Source of the DNA: Blastomussa wellsi
Taxonomy: Eukaryota > Cnidaria > Anthozoa > Scleractinia > Plerogyridae
Direction of reading: 5' to 3'
Assembly (NCBI GenBank): GCA_947652115.1
Contig: OX393563.1
Span: 25,436,935 to 25,500,934, forward strand
DNA: 64,000 bases
Positions 1-9,166 of this stretch are shown here, piece by piece. Position 1 is the first letter of the stretch; each line of letters starts with the position of its first letter. The position numbers were made by a program, and so were the translations under genes. The notes beneath the pieces are model-generated. The model was not told where the DNA came from and made no database searches. It saw only the letters and a list, made by a program, of their open reading frames with translations.

Positions 1-445
1 GGCAGGCAGTTCTCTTGGGGGGAGGGTAGACCTTGCAACTTACCGGTATTTCTCTTTTAAGGTCATTGATAGCATGAGCTGTATCACTACTTTTGGTCTT
101 CACCAACTACCAACTGACCTAGTACCAGAGATAGGAATATTTCCAGGGGGTGTGCAAAAGTTTGGAAATTCTGAAGGGTAGGGGGGGTATTTCGGGGGAC
201 TAATTTTGGGAAATCCAGAGGGGAGGGGGTCATAGGAGAAATCCCTTCGATGGGGGGTATTGATATTTTCTGGAACCGCACATTCTGAGTACCACCCTAA
301 CAGGAGTGCAAGACTCCAACCAACATAGCCCCAGGAATCATAATTATGTACACACACAAACTGCCCTACCCCAGTATGGTGATGTACATGTACCTTTAGG
401 CAGATATTACAACATGCAGTTGATGTTCTTGACATGGTCTTTCAG
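1..445. other. Intronic or upstream sequence, no gene seen
   Basis: No exon, RNA gene or mobile-element protein is recognised here. It lies 5' of the first visible ANKLE1 exon and is probably an intron of that gene, whose ankyrin and LEM exons would lie left of the window. G-rich runs occur near 180-240. Confidence 0.4.
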
Positions 446-3400
446 GACACGCAATATTCTGAGTATCTCCCCGAGCTGAGAATGCACATGGAAGGAAGAG
501 CAGTAACTCCAGACCTGTTTGAAGAGGAGGAATCCATGTGCCAGGAGTTCAACCTCAAAAAGAATTGGAGGGAGGGGTATGTTAAGTGTCATTTGTCAGT
601 CTTTATGCACCCAACATGGTGATTTTTAGCATTCAGTATGCAGTGTTTTCCTTTACTTCAAGAAGTATGTCTACAGTTAAAGCTAATAAGTTCACATACA
701 GTATCTAAGTAGGAAAGATATCCATGACATCACCAGCCAAATGAATACTTAATGACAATGGCTGGAACAAAGAGCTGCTTTGTTTAACTGGTTGGCAATT
801 TAAGCAACAAAAACAATGTTTGTAAAAAAATATCTTCCCTATATCTTCCCTTAATTCACCTTGTTTGCCCCCCCCCCCCCCCCCAAAAAAAAAAGGACCC
901 ATAAGCATTGTTTTCACGACTGTAATACCCAGGAGAATTGGGAAACCAAAGTTATGCAAATTTGAGGGGGGGGGGGTGGGCGAACAAGGTGTATGATGGT
1001 AGGCGGCTCGAAGGGAAAGAGAGAAGGGACTGCGAAAAGAGCGCGAAGCGTGAGTTTCCTCTGCGCTGTTCTCCCTGCATCGTCTAACTGAAGCAGAAAA
1101 AATTTGTTGGACTAGAACAAAAAATTGACCCACCCCGCGCTTGGTTTTCCGTCCAAAGTTATGAATCAAAATATGTAAATAACTTTCTGGACTACAGTAG
1201 GTCCGTGGTCCGGACACTGGCAGCAACCAAAACAATTCTGAAGGTTTCAAGCCAGATAAAACTAAAAGAAAAGGAGTCTGACAAAAGTTAACAGACTGAC
1301 TGCAATTAAAATTTCGGAACTGTAGAACTTGAAAACATTTTCAACATACTACGCAGCAACTTGGTTGTTTCCTCAGCACTTGGTGATCAAAGCAAGATGA
1401 AAAAATGTGCTGGAAACGTCTTTTAATTAGATTGTATTTGAAAAATCTTTGCGTGCCGTCAGGACCAAGGACGCGATGTCCGGACAAAGGGCCCTCTAAC
1501 TGAACCACTATTTTCGATATTACCGGGTAATAAGCATACAAGCTGTTGTCTGTTCGCATGTTGATTGGATGCTATGTTAACCTACAGCACAAATCTCACA
1601 TCACTTCACTTCTTCTAAAGTGAGAAATACGTGTTTGCGCTATTTTCGTCCGGACCACGTACTGTGCCTACGAGAGCTGCTACCTTGCCCTTATTTTTTC
1701 GTCTCGCGTAGTGCTTGAACTGGTTCCGTTCGCCTTTTCCAGGATCAACAAATAGTGACGAGACATTTTGAACGCGAAATGCTATCCTTAATTTTTTCTT
1801 GCCTCCTCCAATTATTGAATTAACGATTGAAAAATGGAATTTAAACGAGTCTCTTCCACTCATCTTGTTTTTTTCTTTCATTGTTTTACTTAGAACTGAA
1901 AAGTCATCATTTAATTACCTATTGATTGATCCACGTGTAACGCAAAATCTTCCTGCAAGATCGAAAAAAATGACTACGGATGAAGTTTTCAGAGTTTTCG
2001 TCATGGCGATTTTCTATGTTGGTAAGGGAAAACGCTCAAGACCGTACGCTCACCTAAACGAAGCTCTAAACTCTGCAAAGGTTAGTTTAACCTAATTCCT
2101 AGTGCATATGGTACCTCCAGATAAATCGACAACCGGTCAACCGCCAACAGTAACTGAGAATTCTCGCGCGCTCGTTTTTCGAAAGCTATGGTCGATGAGA
2201 GTACATACGATGGAAATGACGTTGCAGTGACGCAACGTAACAGAAAATTTCGAAAAAGTTGAGATATTGCCGTCACTTTTCTATGAAACAGAATCTGGTG
2301 AGTTTTGAAAAGTCAGCTGAAACATCTACAACGAAATTTCCTCCTACACATTCGGCGATCTTACGAGATTTCACGCTGATCTTTCTATCTAATTCGCCAG
2401 TAAATTTCCCTTGTTACTGTATAAAACGAATCAACCACATTTTTTCATGGTATACCCGCACTCTTACAGACCGTAGAAATTACGCCATAAAATGTTCAAA
2501 ACTTTGAGAATTGCATTTTTTTATTCCTATGGTCTATACGAGCACAGACCACGGAAAAATGTGGTCGATTTGTTTAGTACACCCGAATACCGTGCTACGA
2601 ACCAATCAGAGTTCGAAGTAGAACCTTACAACCGGCGCCAAGTGTGGGAAAAGAAAGAGTTTTTTTTATGAACTTATTCATTTATTATTGATTTTTAACT
2701 TTTTCCAACAGCAAAATCCCAAAGTTCAGCAAATTAAAGACATCTGGGCGGCAGGGCTTGGAGTTGTTTCGTTGCATATATTCCAAAGTGTCATTCCTGT
2801 CGAAGCTTACACGCGTGAGGCGTGCATGATAGACGCGCTAGGTAAGTGCCATAAAGTAGTATACACGCGTGATGCGCGCGTGATAGACGCGTAAGGTGTG
2901 TTCCACGCACTTTACACGCGTGAGCGCATGAGTACATGAAATAGAAGCGTTTCGCTATCTTGTAGTATACATGCGTGAAAGAAGTTACGCGCTCAATCCT
3001 AAATAACTAAACTCATTTTCAACGTGAGCGCAGCACTAACAAAGGACGAAAATTTCTGTTATTTGTGACTTGTCAAGAACTATACACCGAAGATTTCCGA
3101 ATATTCCCCGAGCACTTCCGAAGACTTCCAGAGTTCGCCAAAAAACTCCCGAAGACTTTTAAACGTCCCTGATATGATATGAAACCACGATTATATTTTC
3201 CCATCCCTAGCTCGCCTCGTCCCCTTCCCGATAGTGAACATGTCTTCGTTTCCAGCCTATTGATTTACCCTCAAAACGAAACTTACATTTTGTAAAATTC
3301 GAACAAAGCAACTACAAGAGCCGCCGAGGCTTGATGAAGGACGGAAGTTGTAGGAGAGCTCCCTTCAATGCTCAAGGAGCTTAAACGAGAGAAAACTCTC

Positions 3401-5863
3401 ATTCTCGTTTTCCCGGCCTTCCCAAACATAGACTCCATTTAACGCTAAAACTCTTCACAGTAGCGCGAACATAAAGCCTTTGTTTTTACAAAAGTATTAC
3501 GAGCGAGCATACCTTAGTTTTTAGTGCGTTTCCTTTGCAATACGTTTTGGCGTTCCGTTATCTTCAGTGTAGCCTCTTTTCCATTTATAGGGAGAGAATT
3601 ATGCTTTCCTTTTGCCCAGCTAAACTGGGTAGTCACTGGAAGGGATAGACCAGGAGTCCCTTGACATTTCGTGGCCTTTTATATAAAGTAAAGAAATGTC
3701 AAGGGCCTCCTGGTCTATCCCTTCCAGTGACTACCTACATATGGTTACACAAAAAACGATCCCGGTTTGCTTGCAGTTAGTTCCACTCATGGTTGCTTGC
3801 AGTTAGCTCCACTTGGATTTGCTTGCGGTTAGGTTTAATTTTTGGGAATAGTTCGCAGCTCTCTAGAACCTCTCATTTCATTGGATCTTAATAGCACGCA
3901 GCTCTATTGTTTTAGGGCTAGGGTCCATTGTTGCTGTTGTTTATAATTTTTTCAGCCAATATTGTGGGTGAAAGAGCTGCGTACCGCCCCTATTGTGGTT
4001 TGGCTGACACTGAAAAAGTATTACATAAACTTAGACCTGTAGTATTTAAAGTTGCAAAGTTGGTATTCTTGCAGCTGACGCTCTGATAGTGTAGTGGGTA
4101 GGTGTGTGCTTCTCGAATCGTGTGCCCCGGGTTCGACTCCCGGTGTCCCCATATTAAAATATCTTCTTCTTTGCTTGAATTTTAAAAAAAATAAGTGTCT
4201 TCGTTATTACATTTTCAAAAACCTAAATGTATGAGCACATGAAATGTCTCAGAGGGAAGAAGGGCCTCCTCGTCTATCCGTTCAAGTGACTACCGCGAAA
4301 CTATGACACCGCAAAGCTATCTTCCACCATTTTGCAGTGATTTTGTCATGTTTTCAAAAATAAGAAGTAAAGAAGTAAAAAAATGCTAATAAGCCAATCA
4401 GCTTAGCAGAAGTTTACCTTCGACTTTAGCAGGTGCAAATTTCATCGCGCTTTCAGCATGTTTAGTTGTTTTCGTTCTGTTTTGCATAAATTTAAACTCA
4501 TTGGAAGGGGTGATTATTTTCAGTTACCACGAACAACAAAGAACCTCTCCATTATCTTGATTCGTGCCAGAGCAAGTAGTATTTTCAGCTAGGTACAGCT
4601 TGCAGAAAACTGTTTAGCCTGAAGGACCTAAAAATTCCGCCCCCACTACCCCCGCCCCGTTATTTTGGCAAGTGTCCCATTTCGCCTCACCCCTCTCCGG
4701 TCCTTTCTCGTGCGAGAAAGGACCTATTTGCAACCCCTTTTTAGACACCTTGGATCTGCCATTTGCTGACAATGTAAAGGCAGTTTATATCCGAAAACAA
4801 AGATTAACAATTCGCTTCCAAATACAAGATGTGTGATATGTGGCGAAAGAGTTGTTTTCATTATGCTCTTGCATGTTATGTGACTGGCAGCTGCATTGAT
4901 AAATGGAGGTGGGGGACCTGAGACGTCAAGGACCTTGCAATATTGGCAGCCAGGTCCTAGATCGACCGCTCGAATGGCCCCCAAGCGGAAGGGAAGACAT
5001 ACACCCGTCAAACTGATTAAACAGTGGAATGAGAGAGGGAAGCGATGGTGACAGCTTTGAAAACACTGACTCGTTCCCAGTCGTCTCTTGTAAGAAAAAA
5101 ATTGCAGGCACGGGGAATGATGGCCATTTTCACAAAGGAAACGACTGGGGACGAGTCAGTTTGAAGACGTGCTTCCGCGCAAAACAACGCTCACTGTAAA
5201 TGTTGTCAACAAACCTCAGTCCAAGTCCAAGAGCTCATGGAATCCTGGCGCCTGCGCATATCGAAACCTGGCTTGTCTTCCAACATTCTCTTCCCCAGAG
5301 CCCACGATCCTTCTGGTCTGCACCAGGGATCGCGAAACCACCGCCTCCAACAACTGAAGTCTGCAATTCACGGACTCATTGTCAAATCTGACCAATCCGA
5401 TTGACTGAAAATTACAGAACGTGTACTCTGTGCATGCTTACAATTTTGGGGGCGCCAGAGGGCGCAATGGGGATGAGAGAGTGAGCTTTAGGTCTTAGGT
5501 AATTCCCTTGAAATTGTTCTACTATCAAACCTTTTTGAAACTTGGCATAATTAACATTCATGATACGAGCATTAAAAAAGGCAATAAACAAGTGGGGTCA
5601 CCGTGCTTGTTTACACGTCAGCAGGCTCTTAAAATGGGGTATTTTACTGGTTGCCCGTTAAAAATTCGAATCATTTTCATAGAGAATTAGGTCTTGGTTA
5701 CTTGAAAGACACAAAATGGTATCTTGAAAGTAAAGCTTCTTTTATTCACATAAGCAGTATTGCTTTATTTAAGCCGGTTTTGATTGCCTGGTTGTGGGAA
5801 TATTGCACTTTTTCGGACAGTTCTGTGGTTAGCTTGAAGTCCTCGGCTTGAGGGGCAAGTTTT

Positions 5864-5894
<31 letters not shown>

Positions 5895-6964
5895 GTATAA
5901 CAATATAATTTGGTTTTATCAACTGGGTTGATAATGTCAATTGGCCACCGTAAAGAGATTCCAGAGCTGACGTTTCGAGCGTTAGCCCTTCGTCGGAGCG
6001 AATCAAGGAATTGTGCGTCGTGTGTCTTTATATACAGAAAGATGGAGCTTCGCTTCTATTGGCTGGTGCCTGGTAACGTGAAAACTTCGGAATAAATTAG
6101 TTGAATGAAAAGCGTTCGTTGATACCGTGAGGATTAAGAGTGCCGATTTGAAAAATAAATTTTTGTTCTAGAGTTTTACGGCTTTCCGTGTTTCCTTGGT
6201 GAAGGGAAAGGCCGCAGACTGCCATATGTTGCTTAGAATGATTTGGGAGATTGAAGTGTCTCGTGACCGGTTTCGATGCATTTTTGTCGTCTTTCTCTAC
6301 GTCACGAAGGTGTTCTCGGAATCGGTCGCCAAGTCGTCTCCCTGTTTCGCCGATGTATAACTTTTTGCAAAGAGTGCAAGTTATACAGTAGATGGCATTG
6401 GCTGAGGTACAGGTGAAATGATCAGTGATTTTGATAGATCGCTTGGGTCCCGATATTTTGTCAACGTTGTGAATGAAAGGGCATGTTTTGCATCGTGCGC
6501 GAGCGCATTTAAAAGTTCCGGGTTGATCAATAGTTTGGAATGCACTTCTGACTAAAAAGTTACCTATGTTTTCACTGTAGCAGGAAGGACCGCCGCCATC
6601 TTGGATGTCACAATGTTATGCGCAGAAGAGGTTGCGCAGTGCAAAACAAGGGAATCTCCCTTGCGCAGACCGGAAAGATCGTGGGATCTGTGGACGAGAA
6701 TGGTCCGCCAAGGGACCGCAAGCGCTTTTTGTTGTTAACTCCGGCTAGTGTACACGTCCCTTATACTGGTATTTTGTTTCAACAGGTCTTCAACGTCTAA
6801 CAAACAAAAAGAGAGGGGACTACTATGGCAGAGCTCAAACATGGCCACAGAAGAAACGAAGAGAAATGGGCGTGTTTCTCTTGAAAAGAGCATTAAATAT
6901 CCTGCTCAGTGAGGGTGAAAGACAACTCCGCTCTGGAGACCTGAGAATCACGCATCCCTCGTAG
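446..6964 (+). CDS. ANKLE1: ANKLE1/LEM-3-type GIY-YIG endonuclease, 3' half of gene (4 exons)
   Basis: Exons are 446-576, 1894-2080, 2712-2841 and 6786-6964; all introns are GT-AG and phases agree (2, 0, 1). Exon 1 ends in NWREG. Exon 2 carries SSFNYLLIDP and then FYVGKGKRSRPYAHL, the YIG-like strand with the Arg/His residues of ANKLE1 nucleases. Exon 3 carries GVVSLHIF and VEAYTREACMIDALG with the catalytic-type Glu. Exon 4 supplies LTNKKRGDYYG with the conserved Asn and ends at TAG 6962-6964. Family knowledge: ANKLE1/LEM-3 has ankyrin repeats, a LEM domain and a C-terminal GIY-YIG nuclease; worm LEM-3 resolves chromatin bridges late in division. The ankyrin and LEM parts are not in this window, so this is a 5'-incomplete gene. 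A possible AATAAA lies at 8026-8031, about 1 kb after the stop. Family identity is secure from the nuclease domain; the exact 5' structure is unknown. Confidence 0.9.
577..1893 (+). other. ANKLE1 intron, no gene
   Basis: Between a GTATGT donor and a TTTTACTTAG acceptor. Holds a C-run followed by an A-run at about 868-895 and a G-run at 964-974. Around both is a short inverted repeat (CACCTTGTTTGCCCC near 857 against GGGCGAACAAGGTG near 978), perhaps a decayed foldback. No coding signal is seen. Confidence 0.4.
2808..2980 (+). repeat. Degenerate ~53-bp tandem repeat over the exon-3 splice donor of ANKLE1
   Basis: TACACGCGTGA recurs at 2808, 2862 and 2913, with a weaker TATACATGCGTG near 2968 (spacing 54, 51, 55). 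The first copy is the 3' end of the exon encoding AYTREACMIDALG and its GGTAAGTG donor. The later copies are intronic and have diverged; the second reads GCGTAAGGTGTG where the donor would be. Confidence 0.7.
3010..3620. other. ANKLE1 last intron, no gene
   Basis: AT-rich intronic sequence. No exon, RNA gene or repeat with visible ends is recognised. Confidence 0.35.
3628..3735. mobile_element. Foldback (MITE-like) inverted repeat
   Basis: Arms of about 43 bp (3628-3670 and 3693-3735) are near-perfect reverse complements around a 22-bp AT-rich loop. The left arm starts GGTAGTCACTGGAAGGGATA and the right arm ends in its complement. A partial right-arm relative lies at about 4259-4298. No coding capacity. 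Confidence 0.8.
3766..3835 (+). repeat. Short tandem repeat, ~27 bp x 2.5
   Basis: TTGCTTGCAGTTAG followed by TTCCACT or CTCCACT recurs three times, with the last copy diverged (TTGCTTGCGGTTAG). It is intronic to ANKLE1. Confidence 0.6.
3886..4010 (+). mobile_element. Fragment of a long-armed MITE family
   Basis: AATAGCACGCAGCTCTATTG and the following TTTTAGGGCTAGGGTCCATT match the arms of the complete foldback at 46648-46990. Inside the fragment the sequence diverges and the outer TIR is missing. Confidence 0.6.
4077..4152 (+). repeat. tRNA-like SINE head or tRNA pseudogene
   Basis: Contains a B-box GGTTCGACTCC (perfect to consensus) with a paired T arm (CCGGG/CCCGG), and an A-box-like TAGTGTAGTGGG about 35 bp upstream. 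The region between them does not form a convincing anticodon stem, and the acceptor arms pair poorly. A Pol III-promoted SINE head or pseudo-tRNA is therefore more likely than a working tRNA gene. Confidence 0.5.
4895..5060. mobile_element. Old terminal-repeat fragment of a Ngaro/DIRS-type element
   Basis: TATTGGCAGCCAGGTCCTAG and the downstream CACCCGTCA...TGAT.AACAGTGGAA.GAGAG pattern match the end region of the tyrosine-recombinase element at 36294-39271 (there 36319-36490), with many substitutions. No coding capacity. Intronic to ANKLE1. Confidence 0.55.
5060..5850. other. ANKLE1 last intron, unassigned
   Basis: No protein or RNA gene recognised. GGGGTCACCGTGCTTGTTT near 5594 matches the end of the inverted-repeat element at 39285-39545 and a stretch near 28927, so part of this is probably an old copy of that family. 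Confidence 0.35.
5851..6590 (-). mobile_element. Penelope-like element copy A, 5'-truncated, with GIY-YIG reading frame
   Basis: The - strand encodes an open frame without a start Met: CARARCKTCPFIHN, then AIYCITCTLCKKLYIGETG and RLGDRFREHLRDV, ending in INERFSFN and TAA near 6100. AIYCI...LYIGET...R...EH is the GIY-YIG endonuclease of PLEs; the reverse transcriptase is absent. Downstream come a conserved non-coding tail, a hammerhead-like fold and a terminus near 5851 (CCACAGTTTCTTTA...CTTGCCCC on the - strand). Same family as copies at 23489-24280, 45234-45596, 48476-48631 and 61012-61451. It lies inside the ANKLE1 last intron on the opposite strand. Confidence 0.85.
5957..6004 (-). ncRNA. 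Hammerhead-ribozyme-like fold in PLE copy A
   Basis: On the - strand: GATTC + GCT, core CCGACGA, stem II GGGC-TAAC-GCTC, then GAAA, ACGTC, AGC and GGAATC. GATTC pairs with GAATC and GCT with AGC (stem I). The hammerhead consensus core is CUGANGA/GAAA/UH, so position 4 is C instead of U. Stem III would be the self-complementary ACGT, which favours a dimeric form. Ribozymes of this kind are known from PLEs; activity of this variant is unknown. Confidence 0.55.
6611..6745. mobile_element. Old terminal fragment of a Ngaro/DIRS-type element
   Basis: CCGCAAGCGCTTTTTGTTGT and the following TAACTCC match the end of the 197-bp repeat of the element at 36294-39271. The fragment ends about 40 bp before the acceptor of the last ANKLE1 exon. 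Confidence 0.6.
6786..6964 (+). CDS. ANKLE1: ANKLE1 terminal exon
   Basis: This exon is listed separately because it has no Met start and is easy to miss. After the acceptor TTTGTTTCAACAG, the phase-1 continuation reads GLQRLTNKKRGDYYG, then WPQKKRREMGVFLLKRAL, ILLSEGERQLR and a TAG stop. LTN.K.G..YG and LLKRAL are the conserved end of the ANKLE1 GIY-YIG domain, with the Asn active-site residue. It joins the 2841 donor in phase. Confidence 0.9.
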
Positions 6965-8755
6965 TTGAGTCTCCTAATTTTGTTGCTGTAACTAATTAGT
7001 ATACGCAGGGTCTTCGAGTGGAAGTAACGGCAACAACTCTTACGTAGATGTTAATACAGTACTTTCGCGGCCATTGGCCACCATAACATGTCCGGTTCTT
7101 GTTGTTGTGTTTCCATCAAGAAGAAGAAAGCATTGATAAGGCAACGCGTTCTCGCAGACTTGAGGACGGGCTTGATAAATATAGGCATAGAGGCGTATAG
7201 TTTATTACTAATTTTAATGTTTGATCGACAGATTCTCGACCATTCAACAGTGGGTGCCAAGCAAGATCTTCATAGCCGTTACCCTCGATGAGTTTTATAC
7301 TTGTTAGGCTCCTTTTGCGTCCTTTTTGTTATCTTTTTATGCCACTTTGAGGTCGTTTTTTAACAACGTTTTAGTTCTTACTTTTTAATTCATTTGATTG
7401 ATTGACTTACACTTTATACGTTTTAAATAGATTTTACTACAAATTTGCAAACTGTTTTGCGTAATTCGTCTTCAACAGCTTCTCAAGCTAAAATATATGA
7501 AATCCAGCATCCCCCATTTAAAGTAGAGTTGTTAAATAACAAAAATCAAACACATCCGCGTATTTTGCAACACTAAATGATTGAGCGGCTTTCAACTGAG
7601 TGTTGAAAGTAATGATAGCGAATTGCTTTGGTTGTGCATTACCATGCTTAGCGATTGTTTAGAAAATCTCGCGCCACTTTTTCAACCAATCAGAAGTAAA
7701 ACCGCGCGCACCTTTGATTGGTTCATTGGATTGTCTCCATCCTTTATGATTGGCCAAAGTAATTACTTTTGGTTTTGATTTTAAGACACTCAATTGAAAC
7801 TCGCTCCATAGTTGCAGTAAAATGTTTTAGTCTAACAAAAAATGTATGTATATTATAAAAACTACGTAATGTATTTAATACGTTTTCAAATTCGTAGATA
7901 TAAGGTAGTCAGCCAACGTAGTATTCTAGAAAGGAGTTTTTTTTTTCGTGTAAATGAATACGGTAAGCCTGCACGGCGATTTTCAGATTCATTTTCCTCT
8001 GAGGTTATTCTCAAGATAGCTTAAAAATAAAGTTAAGCGCTTAATGAAGCAGTTGACGCTTTACTTGTAGACGCGGGAAATCTGTGTAACCCTTGTATTT
8101 TCAGAAATTGTCTTTGCTCAGTTCTGATTGGCCAAGACGACAATACGTTAGTGGTTAGAAGTTAAAGGGTGCGACAAGACTTTCGTCAGCCAATCAACAA
8201 GTGGAAAAACAAAACGAATGAAACATATTTTTAAAGCTCACGGTGAAACTCTCAAAGGACGTTACTTCTTTAAAATGAGAAGCTAGAAATATTTGGATCT
8301 TCACTTTTAATAGGCAGTCACCTTAAGAATTTTATTTAAAGGGATTTTATACTGACAATTTTTTTTTTCAACAAAATGTAGTGGAAAGTTTTAGACGTAC
8401 TTTCTACTTGAAGCTCCTAGCTAAAAGCGTTGTGTTTATTAAAGAATAAAGTTTTAATCTCCTAATATAGAGCTTCTGCAGTGGGAAGGATAAATGTTTT
8501 AGAACAACTAAGTTGTACATATAGAAAATAAACGTGTAAATATGTTTAGGTATTGTCATAAATAGTTTGAGTTATAAATAAATCTGATTGCAGTCTTAAT
8601 ACAAGCCTCTATTATTTTATCAACTACTTGTTCCCTTCTTTCTTTGTCACAATAACGTGAACTCGTTTTCAGTAAGAACGTCAGAATATAGCCTGAAAAT
8701 GTTCTTTCAGCTTCAAATTGTTTCGAAAGGGGACGGCTACTGTTAGTTATCTTCA
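6965..8755. other. 3' flank of ANKLE1, no gene
   Basis: AT-rich sequence with several short spurious frames. A possible poly(A) signal AATAAA is at 8026-8031. No domain, RNA gene or repeat with recognisable ends was found. Confidence 0.4.
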
Positions 8756-8763
8756 TAGAGTTA

Positions 8764-9113
8764 TGTCGGGAAATATCACACTCACGCTCAAGTTGGACTG
8801 TATTCCTTCTTTATTTCCCACGTTCGTTACGATCAATACAAGTTTACTCTTCGACTACGTTCTAACATCTCTCCACCTTCAAGCCTATCCCTTTTGTATA
8901 ACAAACAAAGTTCTAATGTTACGTGCACGCAATACGCGCATAAATTATTACAATCCCTTAGATCCAATGAAATTACAGAGCATCCATTTCGATTAATCAA
9001 CATGTCGATCATCACTAGACCTTCCGTGCTTACAACTAAATTTTCAGTCAAAACACACAACATGAATCAACAGGGGTGCTAGTTGCGTTACAAGAGAGTA
9101 CAATTTTACGACA
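8764..9113 (-). repeat. 3' LTR of the BEL/Pao element
   Basis: 350 bp, TGTCGGG...ACGACA on the + strand. It matches the copy at 14687-15036 throughout. In element orientation this is the downstream LTR. Confidence 0.93.
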
Positions 9114-9123
9114 CTCCCCCCAC
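9114..9123 (-). other. Polypurine tract of the BEL/Pao element
   Basis: On the - strand GTGGGGGGAG directly precedes the 3' LTR, the expected position for the plus-strand primer. Confidence 0.75.
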
Positions 9124-9166
9124 GCTTGACTCGATTTTGAGTCAAGAAAGAAAAAAAAATAGCGCT

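Noticed and set aside
705..1250. 181-codon - strand frame
   Set aside because: It runs through poly-C/poly-G tracts, giving runs of Gly; it has no domain and lies in an ANKLE1 intron.
4077..4152. Functional tRNA gene
   Set aside because: No proper anticodon stem and weak acceptor pairing.
8718..9082. Small ORFs repeated at 14686-15005
   Set aside because: They are the two copies of the BEL LTR, not genes.
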